Part shown: positions 1 to 7,703 of the stretch, in pieces
Layout: each line of letters opens with the position of its first letter
How positions within the stretch are numbered: the first letter of the stretch is position 1
Notes under the pieces: generated by a model
The model's input: only the letters and a program-made list of their open reading frames with translations
What the model was told of the DNA's origin: nothing
The model's database searches: none
Program-made: the position numbers and the translations under genes
NCBI RefSeq assembly: GCF_035984545.1
Contig: NZ_JAXCHP010000001.1
Coordinates: 2,294,001-2,358,000, forward strand
From: Cryobacterium sp. GrIS_2_6
Lineage (GTDB): Bacteria; Actinomycetota; Actinomycetes; Actinomycetales; Microbacteriaceae
Direction: 5' to 3'
DNA length: 64,000 bases

Positions 1-539
1 ACGCGGAACATCTCCGTGATGACGGCGGTCTTGTCGGCGGAGAGGTTGATCACGCAATTGGAGATGATGACGTCGACGGATGCATCCGGCAGCGGGATCT
101 CCTCGATCCGGCCCTTGATGAATTCGACATTCGTGGCGCCGGCCTTGTTCGCGTTCGCCCTGGCGAGGGACAGCATCTCGTCGGTCATGTCGAGGCCGTA
201 TGCAAATCCGGTGGGGCCGACCCGGCGCGCGGAGAGGAGCACGTCGATGCCGCCTCCGGAGCCGAGGTCGAGCACGGTTTCGCCGAAGCGCAGGTCGGCA
301 ACGGCCGTCGGGTTGCCGCAGCCGAGACTCGCGAGGAGCGCCTCTTCGGGGATCTCGGTGCTTTCGCCTCCGGTGTAAAGGATCGACCCGAAGACGTTGC
401 CGTTGCCGAGATCGGTCGGCACGCAGCAGGAGCCGGCCTCAGCGGACACGTCCGTGAGCTGGAGTGCCGCCGCGGCGTAGCGCTCCCGGACGAGCTCGGT
501 GATGTCGGCTTTCTGCGTCACGTCGGCCCTGTCATTCAT
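1..539 (-). CDS. arsM: arsenite S-adenosylmethionine methyltransferase, 3' end outside window
   Basis: Class I SAM-dependent methyltransferase that methylates As(III). The visible N-terminal ~179 residues carry a Cys pair (GSCCVP, ~37-42), the ArsM-type SLGCGNP segment, the SAM-binding loop VLDLGSGGGIDV and SNCVINL, whose Cys matches a conserved arsenic-binding Cys of the family. The ATG at 539 overlaps the stop of the aquaporin gene by 4 bp (ATGA), so it is the last visible gene of the arsR-aquaporin-arsM unit. The C-terminus runs off the left edge. Family assignment is firm; methylation of arsenic is inferred from the cysteine motifs and the context. Confidence 0.9.
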   Translation of the reverse strand, partial: MNDRADVTQKADITELVRERYAAAALQLTDVSAEAGSCCVPTDLGNGNVFGSILYTGGESTEIPEEALLASLGCGNPTAVADLRFGETVLDLGSGGGIDVLLSARRVGPTGFAYGLDMTDEMLSLARANANKAGATNVEFIKGRIEEIPLPDASVDVIISNCVINLSADKTAVITEMFR

Positions 540-1309
540 AGTCGTGCCTCCCGTTCTGATACCCGCCCGGTGGCGGATGCTGCGACGACGTCCGAGCGGA
601 CGGGCGACGTGGTTCCCTGGTCCGGATAGAGCACGCGCACGAGCACCAGTCCGAGGATGCCGCCCAGGAGTTGGGCGCACATGTAGCCGGGCACGGATCC
701 GGGAGCGATGCCTGCGAACGTGTCCGTGAACATCCGCCCGATGGCGATGGCGGGGTTGGCGAAGCTCGTGGAACTCGTGAAGAAGTAGGCCGAGCCGATG
801 TAGGCGGCGACAGCGGCGGGGGCGAACCGGCCACGGCCAGAGCGGGCGAGGGCGAAGATCACGAGCACCAGACCGGCCGTCGCGACGACCTCGGCGAGAA
901 GGTGCGGTCCCGTCAGGCGATCGGTGCCGCTGAGTGCGACGGCAGGCAGCCCGAACATGGAGTTCGCGAGCACGGCGCCAACGACACAGCCCGCGACCTG
1001 GGCGGGCAGGTAGCTCGCGAGGTCGCGCCAGGGGCGAAATCCGAGGTAGACGTCGACGAGCGAGACGACCGGATTGAAATGCGCGCCGCTGAGGGGTGCG
1101 AGCACCACGATCAGCACATACAGGCCCAGGGCGGTCGCCGCCGCGTTCTCGAGCAGCTGCAGGCCCACGTCGTTGGGCGATAGGGCGGATGCCGCGATGC
1201 CGGATCCGATGACGATCGCGCTGAGCAGGGCGCTGCCGAGGAACTCCGCGAACGCACGCCGTTGCCACGAGGTCGTCGCCTGCGGCATGGCTGTCGATGC
1301 GTCACTCAT
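536..1309 (-). CDS. MIP/aquaporin-family channel in ars operon (AqpS-like)
   Basis: Integral membrane channel of the aquaporin/aquaglyceroporin family, 257 aa with about six hydrophobic segments. The two half-helix motifs are AHFNPVVS (NPV in place of the first NPA) and SFANPAIA (canonical NPA). The ATG at 1309 overlaps the arsR stop by 4 bp; a longer in-frame extension upstream only shadows arsR. Aquaporins in ars operons (AqpS of Sinorhizobium) are known to let arsenite leave the cell down its gradient, and the position between arsR and arsM supports that role here. The substrate is inferred. Confidence 0.88.
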   Translation of the reverse strand: MSDASTAMPQATTSWQRRAFAEFLGSALLSAIVIGSGIAASALSPNDVGLQLLENAAATALGLYVLIVVLAPLSGAHFNPVVSLVDVYLGFRPWRDLASYLPAQVAGCVVGAVLANSMFGLPAVALSGTDRLTGPHLLAEVVATAGLVLVIFALARSGRGRFAPAAVAAYIGSAYFFTSSTSFANPAIAIGRMFTDTFAGIAPGSVPGYMCAQLLGGILGLVLVRVLYPDQGTTSPVRSDVVAASATGRVSEREARL

Positions 1310-1656
1310 GCGGTCGTCAACAGCCGGGCGACGGAATCCAGGGCGCCGGGCACGAGGGCGAAATGGGCCCAGGTGCCGACCTGCCGACGGCTGAGGAAGC
1401 CGGCATCCGTGAGCACTTTCAGGTGGTGCGAGACCGTGGACTGGCTCAGCCCGACCGGCTCGGTCAGGTCGCAGGCGCAGGCCTCCTGGCCTTCCGAAGC
1501 GGCCACGATCGAGATCAGCCGCAGCCGCGTCGGGTCGGCGAGGGCCTTCAGCGACCGCGCGAGTCCTGCCGCTTGCGTGGCGGTGATCGGCTCCCGGGTC
1601 AGCGGCGCGCAGCATGCGCTGACGTCGGTGAGGGGAAGCAGGGTGGTTGTCGACAT
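1306..1656 (-). CDS. arsR: ArsR/SmtB-family arsenic-responsive repressor
   Basis: 116-aa winged-helix repressor. ADPTRLRLISIV and the recognition helix region LSQSTVSHHLKVL are typical. Likely As(III) thiolates are an N-terminal Cys pair (SACCAP, ~14-15) and CACDLTEP just before the DNA-reading helix. The ATG at 1656 is chosen because a -10 hexamer TATGCT ends 6 nt upstream, giving a leaderless message; a longer ORF would run through the operator. It should bind the ATCGATATA repeats in 1686-1734 and control both the arsR-aquaporin-arsM unit and arsDA. Confidence 0.93.
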   Translation of the reverse strand: MSTTTLLPLTDVSACCAPLTREPITATQAAGLARSLKALADPTRLRLISIVAASEGQEACACDLTEPVGLSQSTVSHHLKVLTDAGFLSRRQVGTWAHFALVPGALDSVARLLTTA

Positions 1657-1662
1657 GCCACC

Positions 1663-1668
1663 AGCATA
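1663..1668 (-). promoter_or_regulatory. -10 element of arsR, leaderless
   Basis: TATGCT on the minus strand, separated by GGTGGC (6 nt) from the arsR ATG, so transcription should begin at the start codon. Confidence 0.6.
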
Positions 1669-1676
1669 GCGACGTA

Positions 1677-1706
1677 TTGACATAGATCGATATAGCGATT
1701 CATACT
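1677..1706 (+). promoter_or_regulatory. arsDA promoter
   Basis: TTGACA (1677-1682), an 18-bp spacer, then CATACT (1701-1706), followed by a short leader and an AAGGA ribosome site before the arsD ATG. The spacer contains one of the ArsR-type half-sites. Confidence 0.6.
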
Positions 1707-1734
1707 GGAGTATCGATATAAATCGATATAGCGA
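1686..1734. promoter_or_regulatory. putative ArsR operators
   Basis: ATCGATATAGCGA occurs twice in direct orientation (1686-1698 and 1722-1734), with the palindrome TATCGATA at 1711-1718 between them. The sites overlap the arsDA promoter and the upstream part of the arsR promoter. Similar AT-rich ATCGAT sites are known for ArsR proteins; binding is inferred. Confidence 0.65.
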
Positions 1735-1747
1735 GACAAGGAACCCC

Positions 1748-2155
1748 ATGACTGCCATTCGAATCTACGAGCCGGCCCTGTGTTGCGAGTCCGGCGTGTG
1801 CGGACCCGACTCCGACGCCTCCCTCGTCACCGTCACGGCCGACGTGCGCCGCCTCAAGGATTTGGGCGCCGACATCGAACGCCACAACCTCGCCACCGAT
1901 CCGACGGCGTTCACCACCGACGAGACGGTCCGCGGCTTCATGCACACCGTCGGCTCGGAAGGCCTCCCGCTGACCGTCGTCGACGGAGTCACCGTCGCCA
2001 CCGGGGCCTATCCGAGCCGCGCCGAGTTGCTCGCCCTCGCCGGCCTCGGCGACCCGGCACCGTCCGCACCCGTCCGCACCCAGCTGGGGTTGACTGAGCG
2101 CGGTCAGGACGAGAAATCGGGCGGATGCTGCGGCGGCGTCTCAGGCTGCTGCTAA
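1748..2155 (+). CDS. arsD: ArsD arsenic metallochaperone
   Basis: 135-aa thioredoxin-fold metallochaperone that hands As(III) to the ArsA ATPase. The N-terminus has the family cysteines in PALCCESGVCG (Cys12, Cys13, Cys18 by numbering from the ATG). The C-terminus ends in a second cysteine cluster, GGCCGGVSGCC. The ATG is preceded by AAGGA. It overlaps the longest arsA reading frame, and the probable arsA ATG lies 8 nt beyond its stop, so the two are co-transcribed and likely translated together. Confidence 0.92.
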   Translation: MTAIRIYEPALCCESGVCGPDSDASLVTVTADVRRLKDLGADIERHNLATDPTAFTTDETVRGFMHTVGSEGLPLTVVDGVTVATGAYPSRAELLALAGLGDPAPSAPVRTQLGLTERGQDEKSGGCCGGVSGCC

Positions 2156-2163
2156 GCCTCCCG

Positions 2164-3966
2164 ATGAAATTCCTCGAAGACCCGCCCCGATTCCTGTTCT
2201 TCACCGGCAAGGGCGGGGTCGGCAAGACCTCGGTCGCCTGCGCAACGGCCCTCGACCTCGTCGGCCGCGGCAAGCGCGTGCTCCTGGTCAGCACCGACCC
2301 GGCCTCCAATGTGGGCCAGGTCTTCGGGGTGCGGATCGGCAACACGGTCACCCCCCTCGCGAGCGTCCCCGGCCTTTCCGCGCTCGAGATCGATCCGGAA
2401 CAGGCCGCCGCGGCCTACCGGGAGCGCATCGTCGCGCCCGTGCGCGGCCTGCTGCCGGAGAACGAACTCGCCGGCATCATCGAGGGCCTGTCCGGCTCCT
2501 GCACCACGGAGATCGCCTCGTTCGACGAGTTCACCGGCCTGCTCTCCGACGAGTCCGTCTCCGGCCAGTACGACCACATCGTCTTCGACACGGCGCCGAC
2601 CGGGCACACCATCCGCCTGCTCCAGCTGCCGGGGTCCTGGACCGACTTCCTCGAGGCCGGCAAGGGCGACCCGTCCTGCCTCGGCCCGCTCTCCGGGCTC
2701 GACAAGCACCGATCAATGTACGCCGCAGCCGTCGGGGTCCTGACCGACCCGTCGCGCACTCGCCTGGTCCTCGTGGCCCGCGCCCAGGCATCCTCACTCG
2801 CGGAAATCGAACGCACCTACCGGGAGCTGAACCAGATCGGGATCGGCGGCGGTTTCGTCGTCGTCAACGGCGTGCTGCCGGAGGCCGCAGGCGAGGAGGA
2901 CCTCACCCGGGCCGTCCGGGCCCGCGAGCACGCCGCCCTCGCCGATCTCCCCGCCGCCATCTCCGGCCTCCCGCTCGATGTGCTCGAACTCCGGGCCGCC
3001 AACATGGTCGGGATCCCCGCGTTGCAGACTCTCTTCGCGGCGAGCGCAGACACCCTCGATGCGGGAGCGACCGGCGAGACGGGCGCCACTCCCGAGTCGG
3101 CGGCGTCCCTCGGCGCCCCGCTCGCCGCCCTCGTCGACGCCATCGAGCGCGATGATCACGGGCTCGTGCTCTGCATGGGCAAGGGCGGCGTGGGCAAGAC
3201 CACGATCGCTGCGGCCATCGCGGTCGCCCTGGCGGGGCGCGGCCACGCCGTTCACCTCACGACGACCGACCCCGCAGCCCACCTCACCGAAACCCTGCAC
3301 GGCAGCGTTCCCGGGCTCGAGGTGTCACGCATCGATCCGGCCGTGGCCGTCCAGGCCTACCGAGCCCACGTCATGGATACCAAGGGTCGCGGCCTGGATC
3401 AGGAGGGTCGCGCCGCCCTCGCCGAGGACCTCCTCTCCCCGTGCACCGAGGAGGTCGCCGTCTTCCAGCAGTTCTCCCGGGTCGTTCACGAGTCCCGCCG
3501 GAAATTCGTCGTCGTCGACACCGCGCCGACCGGGCACACGCTGCTCCTGCTGGATGCGACCGGTTCCTACCACCGCGAAATGGCGCGGCAGATCGGCGAC
3601 TCGCTTCCGTTCACGACACCACTGATGCGCCTGCAGGACCCTGCGCTGACGAAGGTCGTGCTCGTGACCCTCGCCGAGACGACCCCGGTCCTCGAGGCCG
3701 ACGGCCTGCGGGAGGACCTCGAGCGGGCCGGGATCCGGCCGTGGGCGTGGGTGGTCAACGCTTCCCTGGCCGCGGCCCACCCCACGTCGCCGTTCCTCCG
3801 ATCCCGGGCCGCACACGAGATCGAACAGATCGACCGGGTGCGCCTCCTGGCGGACCGGATCGCGATCGTCCCCCTCCTGGCCGAGGAGCCCATCGGGCAG
3901 CGCCGGCTGACCGCACTGGCCGGCGCTGCGGAACTCGAGGCGCCCAGCCTGCAGCCGGCCGTCTGA
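2164..3966 (+). CDS. arsA: ArsA arsenite-stimulated ATPase, two-domain
   Basis: 600-aa cytosolic ATPase of arsenite extrusion, built of two homologous halves like the 583-aa E. coli ArsA. Each half has a deviant Walker A loop (GKGGVGKTS near residue 16, GKGGVGKTT near 340) and a DTAPTGHT signature. Metalloid-binding cysteines are present in SGSCTTEIASF, GDPSCLGP and SPCTEEVAVF, matching Cys113, Cys172 and Cys422 of E. coli ArsA. The ATG at 2164 (MKFLEDPP) is preferred over an upstream in-frame start inside arsD. ArsA normally energises an ArsB pump, but no arsB or acr3 lies in this window. Confidence 0.95.
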   Translation: MKFLEDPPRFLFFTGKGGVGKTSVACATALDLVGRGKRVLLVSTDPASNVGQVFGVRIGNTVTPLASVPGLSALEIDPEQAAAAYRERIVAPVRGLLPENELAGIIEGLSGSCTTEIASFDEFTGLLSDESVSGQYDHIVFDTAPTGHTIRLLQLPGSWTDFLEAGKGDPSCLGPLSGLDKHRSMYAAAVGVLTDPSRTRLVLVARAQASSLAEIERTYRELNQIGIGGGFVVVNGVLPEAAGEEDLTRAVRAREHAALADLPAAISGLPLDVLELRAANMVGIPALQTLFAASADTLDAGATGETGATPESAASLGAPLAALVDAIERDDHGLVLCMGKGGVGKTTIAAAIAVALAGRGHAVHLTTTDPAAHLTETLHGSVPGLEVSRIDPAVAVQAYRAHVMDTKGRGLDQEGRAALAEDLLSPCTEEVAVFQQFSRVVHESRRKFVVVDTAPTGHTLLLLDATGSYHREMARQIGDSLPFTTPLMRLQDPALTKVVLVTLAETTPVLEADGLREDLERAGIRPWAWVVNASLAAAHPTSPFLRSRAAHEIEQIDRVRLLADRIAIVPLLAEEPIGQRRLTALAGAAELEAPSLQPAV

Positions 3967-4019
3967 CCGCCCCGGGCCCGGAGTACAGGGCGAGGTCGGC
4001 ATCCGCCTGTGTCGGCGGG

Positions 4020-4430
4020 CTAGACCGCGGCCAGGAGGAGTTCGGCGAGGAGGGCCTCGACGCGCGCCTTGATGTCGTCGCGGATCGGGCGCACCTCGTC
4101 GATGCTCTTGCCCTTGGGGTCGACGAGCTCCCAGTCCTCGTAACGCTTGCCGGGGAAGATCGGGCAGACGTCGCCGCAGCCCATGGTGATGACGACGTCG
4201 GACTCGCGCACCTGCTCGGTGGTCATCAGTTGCGGAACGGCCTGGGAGATGTCGATGCCCTCTTCGCTCATGGCCTGGATCGCCATCGGATTGATCTGGT
4301 CGCCCGGCTCCGAGCCGCCGGAGCGCACCTCGACGGCGCCGCCGGACAGGGCGCGCAGGTAGCCGGCGGCCATCTGCGAGCGACCGGCATTGTGGATGCA
4401 GACGAACAAGACGGTGGGCTTCTCAGACAC
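4020..4430 (-). CDS. arsC: arsenate reductase, low-molecular-weight phosphatase fold
   Basis: 136-aa enzyme that reduces As(V) to As(III). The P-loop is CIHNAGRSQM near residue 11. A second cysteine region, MGCGDVCPIFPGK near residues 82-94, matches the redox cysteines of thioredoxin- or mycothiol-linked ArsC enzymes; which reductant is used cannot be told from the sequence. It starts with GTG at 4430 behind GAGGAAT. It converges on arsA and has its own promoter and palindromic operator upstream. Confidence 0.92.
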   Translation of the reverse strand: MSEKPTVLFVCIHNAGRSQMAAGYLRALSGGAVEVRSGGSEPGDQINPMAIQAMSEEGIDISQAVPQLMTTEQVRESDVVITMGCGDVCPIFPGKRYEDWELVDPKGKSIDEVRPIRDDIKARVEALLAELLLAAV

Positions 4431-4456
4431 GGGGATTCCTCACTCTCGATGTCCTC

Positions 4457-4482
4457 AAAGTATAGACGATTGTCTATGCTTT
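4457..4482. promoter_or_regulatory. 26-bp palindromic operator over the arsC promoter
   Basis: Inverted repeat with 11-bp arms AAAGTATAGAC and GTCTATGCTTT around GATT; 10 of 11 positions pair. The minus-strand -10 candidate TATACT (4459-4464) lies inside it, so a bound repressor would block arsC. The half-site differs from ATCGATATA near arsR, suggesting a different regulator. Confidence 0.65.
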
Positions 4483-4516
4483 GGGAATCCCCGGCCCCGT
4501 TCCAGCCCGGCCCGCA

Positions 4517-4605
4517 CTAACCAATTCGACGGAGTTTTTGCCCAAAACACGCCCAAACAGCCCGCTAACGTGCCAGAAACGCAAAATCTCCGTCGAATTG
4601 GTTAG
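4517..4605. repeat. long inverted repeat, 25-bp arms
   Basis: The arm at 4517-4541 begins CTAACCAATTCGACGGAG. Its reverse complement lies at 4581-4605, with one mismatch in 25 and a 39-nt loop. It sits between the pstB stop and the arsC promoter and has no U-rich tail. It could be a small mobile or repeat element or a terminator-like structure. No other copy of the arm was noticed in the window. Confidence 0.75.
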
Positions 4606-4614
4606 GGGCAGGGG

Positions 4615-5631
4615 CTAGCCGAAGCGGCCGTTGACGTAGTCGGCGGTGCGGCTGTCGATCGGATTGCCGAACATCGCGTCGGTCGGCCCGTGCTCCACGA
4701 TGCCGCCAGGGGTGCCCTGGGCGGCAAGGAAGAACGCGCAGTTCTGCGAGACGCGCTGGGCCTGTTGCATGTTGTGGGTCACGATCACGATCGTGACCTC
4801 GTGGGCGAGCTCGAGCATGGTCTCCTCGATCACCCGCGTCGAGGTCGGGTCGAGGGCCGAGCAGGGTTCGTCCATCAAGAGGATGCGGGGGGTCACCGCG
4901 AGCGACCTGGCGATGCACAGTCGCTGCTGCTGTCCGCCGGAGAGTCCGGAACCGGGGGCGCGCAGCCGGTCGCGCACCTCCTTCCAGAGTCCGGCCTTGG
5001 TCAGGCAGCTCTCGACGAGGAAGTCCTTCTCATCGTTGGAGGCGCGCTTGCCGGTGAGGGTGAGCCCGGCGATGACATTGTCGTAGATCGACATGGCCGG
5101 GAACGGATTGGGCTTCTGGAACACCATGCCGATGCTCTTGCGGGCGTCGACGAGCTTGCGTTCCGGGTCGTAGATGTCCTCGCCGTCGAGGAGGACTTCA
5201 CCGGCGAGGCTCGCGGACGGCACGAGCTCGTGCATCCGGTTCAGGATGCGCAGGAACGTGGACTTGCCGCAGCCCGACGGTCCGATCAGGGAGGTGATGA
5301 TGCCGGCCGGCATGGTGAGGTTCACCCGGTCGAGCACCTGGCGTTCGCCGAACCACGCCGAGACGTTCCGGCCCTCGAGCGTTGCGAGTGGTGCGATCTC
5401 GCGCACGGGCGGGCTGAAGCTCGCGTAGACCCCGGCATCGGCGGCTGACGGTCGCTTCAGCCAGGGCGCGCTGAACCCTCCGAGCCGGGGAGGCTTGACC
5501 GGCGGGTCGGCCATAACCTCGGGCCGGGCCTCGGTCCTCGCCTGCGCGCGCTGCTTGCGGTCACGCCGGGCCGGTCCCTTCACCGGCGGCAGCACCTGGG
5601 TGAGCTCGTCGTTCTGCACATCGTCGGTCAT
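4615..5631 (-). CDS. pstB: phosphate ABC transporter ATP-binding protein
   Basis: 338-aa ATPase of the Pst phosphate importer. It has Walker A GPSGCGKST (117-125), the PstB-typical KPNPFPAMSIYDN, signature LSGGQQQR, Walker B ILLMDEPCSALD and the switch His in VTHNM. The ABC core starts near residue 84, leaving an ~80-aa basic and proline-rich N-terminal extension not found in typical ~250-aa PstB proteins. It is the last gene of the operon that begins at pstC, separated from the other pst genes by seven genes for binding and surface proteins. Confidence 0.94.
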   Translation of the reverse strand: MTDDVQNDELTQVLPPVKGPARRDRKQRAQARTEARPEVMADPPVKPPRLGGFSAPWLKRPSAADAGVYASFSPPVREIAPLATLEGRNVSAWFGERQVLDRVNLTMPAGIITSLIGPSGCGKSTFLRILNRMHELVPSASLAGEVLLDGEDIYDPERKLVDARKSIGMVFQKPNPFPAMSIYDNVIAGLTLTGKRASNDEKDFLVESCLTKAGLWKEVRDRLRAPGSGLSGGQQQRLCIARSLAVTPRILLMDEPCSALDPTSTRVIEETMLELAHEVTIVIVTHNMQQAQRVSQNCAFFLAAQGTPGGIVEHGPTDAMFGNPIDSRTADYVNGRFG

Positions 5632-5650
5632 GACACTCGTTTCATTGGTC

Positions 5651-5701
5651 TACAGCAGTTTCGGGACTGAAGCAGGTTCGGGACTACAGCAGGTTCGGAA
5701 G
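5651..5701. repeat. 17-bp repeat, three copies, at end of sortase-like gene
   Basis: Near-identical 17-mers at 5651-5667, 5668-5684 and 5685-5701 (for example TGAAGCAGGTTCGGGAC). The last copy encodes the C-terminus of the sortase-like protein and the others fill the gap to pstB, suggesting local duplication. Confidence 0.7.
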
Positions 5702-6835
5702 GAGGCGCACGAGCTGGTCGGCCACGAAGAGCCCCCCGACGGTGACAACCGGAAGGAAGACGATCCAGGTCTTGCGGATGCCGACCCGGCGGAACGCCCA
5801 GACGGCGGCGAGTTCGATGACCAACAGGAACTGCAGGGCGAAGACGAGGGCCCACACCGTGCTGGTGTCGGTGGCGAGTTCCTTGTCCTGCAGGGGCAGG
5901 GTCGCGAAGGTGGTCTGGCGCTTGCCGGCGGGCTTCGTCTCGGAGACGAGTTCGGCATCCACGCGCACGACACCGCTCGGCACGTAGGCCGGTCCGCGGG
6001 CGCTCTCGAGGATCAGCCGGCTCTTGCCTGCACCGAGGCTTGCGGGAGCCGGATCACCCGCGTAGCGCAGGCCGAGCACCGAGAAGGTCTGCTCGCCCTG
6101 GCCGGTGATCACGGTGAACTGCTGGCCGGGGCGCAGTTCCTGCAGCCGGGCGAACGGACCACCGTAGGCCGCGGCGCGGCCCATCAGCACGCTGATGCCG
6201 GACTGGCCGGGCAGCGGCGTGTCGCGGCGATGGCCGGGGCCGGCGCGCAGGGTGCCGGAGTCGGTGCCCTCGACGACGATCTCGTGCACGTCGATCGAGG
6301 GGATGTCGAGCACGGCCACCGGCGTTCCCGCGGTGAACAGCACCTTGTCCACGGTGCCCTCGCTGACCGGGGCCGTTCCCTGGGCGAGCTCGTACCGGAA
6401 CGTGTTCGTCAGTTGTTGCTGGGACACGATGTGCTGCAGCTGGCCGAGCACGGTCAGGTTGGCGAGGAACCCGAAGATGAGGATGGCGAGAATCGCCAGG
6501 GTCGAGCGGATGACCTGATCACGCTGGGTGAGCACGACCGGCGGCCGAGGGGGCGGCGGGCTGCGCCGCGGCGGCGTCGGGATCTTTGGTGGCTTGGGCG
6601 GCTTGCCCTGGCGGCCGCGCTCGGGCGGTGTGCCGGGGAGTCCGCCGCCGCCGCCCAGAGTGCCGGGGCCGGGCGGTGACCAGTCCCGTGGTCCGGCGGA
6701 CTGTCCCGCGAGAGGGTGGACCGCCTGCATCTCGGAAACGCCGGGCGAAACCAGCGGGACCCAGCCTCGGGGCATTCTCGGCACCTTCGGCACCGTGGGG
6801 CGTTGGGGACGACGGGGCAGCCTGGCTGTCGTCAT
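5684..6835 (-). CDS. membrane protein with catalytically inactive class E-like sortase domain
   Basis: 383 aa. Residues 1-110 are cytoplasmic, rich in Pro, Gly and Arg. There is a membrane segment at ~112-130, a sortase-like domain at ~175-300, and two more membrane segments at ~327-348 and ~355-378. The domain shows DIPSIDVHEIVVEGT, AGPGHRRDTPLPGQSG and AYGGPFARLQELRPGQ, all close to class E sortases. Where the family has AGHR the sequence is MGRA (Arg220 for His), and where it has TTC it is ESA (Ala279 for Cys), so transpeptidation is not expected. The ATG at 6835 overlaps the upstream gene by 4 bp. No LPXTG-like substrate is seen among its neighbours. A structural or docking role is inferred. 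Confidence 0.8.
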   Translation of the reverse strand: MTTARLPRRPQRPTVPKVPRMPRGWVPLVSPGVSEMQAVHPLAGQSAGPRDWSPPGPGTLGGGGGLPGTPPERGRQGKPPKPPKIPTPPRRSPPPPRPPVVLTQRDQVIRSTLAILAILIFGFLANLTVLGQLQHIVSQQQLTNTFRYELAQGTAPVSEGTVDKVLFTAGTPVAVLDIPSIDVHEIVVEGTDSGTLRAGPGHRRDTPLPGQSGISVLMGRAAAYGGPFARLQELRPGQQFTVITGQGEQTFSVLGLRYAGDPAPASLGAGKSRLILESARGPAYVPSGVVRVDAELVSETKPAGKRQTTFATLPLQDKELATDTSTVWALVFALQFLLVIELAAVWAFRRVGIRKTWIVFLPVVTVGGLFVADQLVRLLPNLL

Positions 6836-7572
6836 GACGCCACCTCTTCCGCGATTTTGGGGGTGGGCCGCGGTACGAGGAGCACGAAGCGGAGGATGAG
6901 GGTCAGCGTGCCGGCGATCGCGAGCGCGATCAGGGCGAAGTAGGGCGGGATGATGCTGAACGAGTCCCGGGTGACGGGCGAGAGTGCCGTGCCGCCGATG
7001 TCCGCGGGAGGCGTCATGGTGACGTGGCCTTTGAACCAGGCCCACTGGCCGACGTCCCGAATGGTGGCCGAGACGGTGCGGGTCTCATTGGGGGCGAGGC
7101 TGTCGATACTGACCTTGTCGACGATGGCGACGGGGAGGTTGACCGCGTTGTCGAGCCAGAAGCGCAGGCTCGAGGTGATCGGGGCATCCGTGATGTTGCG
7201 CATCGTGAAGTCGAGCACCATGGTGCCGCCGCCCGGCCCGGCCTCAGAATCGGTGCGCGTCGTGAGGCCGCTCACGTAGAAGACGCCCGCGATCTTGGTC
7301 GGATTCGCGCCGAGCGCCGAGGCCGCGGCGGCGGTGTCCTTGATCGTCGTCTGGGTCACCGCGGGCACGGCCGCGGATTTCACCGGGTTCGTGACGGCCG
7401 GGGTCGTCGTCGCCCGGCTCGACGGCCCGACGACACCCACGCTGATGCCCACACCCTTCGGGTCGTCCGTCGCCGCCTGTGCACCCATGGCGAGTCCGGC
7501 CAGGCCCGCCACCGGCGCGAACGCGATGAGGGCCACGACCAGAATCAGGCGCGCGTGAGCGGATGTGAGCAC
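6832..7572 (-). CDS. secreted/membrane-anchored Ig-like protein
   Basis: About 246 aa. It has a signal peptide ending in GAQA, a Thr/Ala/Pro-rich linker, and a beta-rich domain of DUF916-like character (MVLDFTMRNITDAPITSSLR and SIDSLAPNETRTVSATI). A C-terminal membrane helix (ALIALAIAGTLTLILRFVLL) and a short cytoplasmic tail follow. The GTG at 7572 is chosen because the signal peptide follows directly; an in-frame TTG at 7623 would add 17 residues and has no ribosome site. It overlaps the sortase-like gene by 4 bp and resembles the DUF916 protein two genes upstream in layout. Function unknown; a surface anchor is inferred. Confidence 0.75.
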   Translation of the reverse strand: MLTSAHARLILVVALIAFAPVAGLAGLAMGAQAATDDPKGVGISVGVVGPSSRATTTPAVTNPVKSAAVPAVTQTTIKDTAAAASALGANPTKIAGVFYVSGLTTRTDSEAGPGGGTMVLDFTMRNITDAPITSSLRFWLDNAVNLPVAIVDKVSIDSLAPNETRTVSATIRDVGQWAWFKGHVTMTPPADIGGTALSPVTRDSFSIIPPYFALIALAIAGTLTLILRFVLLVPRPTPKIAEEVAS

Positions 7573-7703
7573 AGTCAAGTTAGTCCATTCGAGGTTTCGG
7601 CGAGCTGACGGGCGGGTAAACAAGAGGCAAACACAGCAGGAAACCGAGCCTCGCTCATTCCGTGCCGCACGAGCGCGACAGGATCGAGTCGGCGACCGGC
7701 CGG

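Noticed and set aside
4517..4605. Intrinsic terminator of pstB
   Set aside because: The stem could form, but the loop is 39 nt and no U-run follows, so it is reported as an inverted repeat instead.
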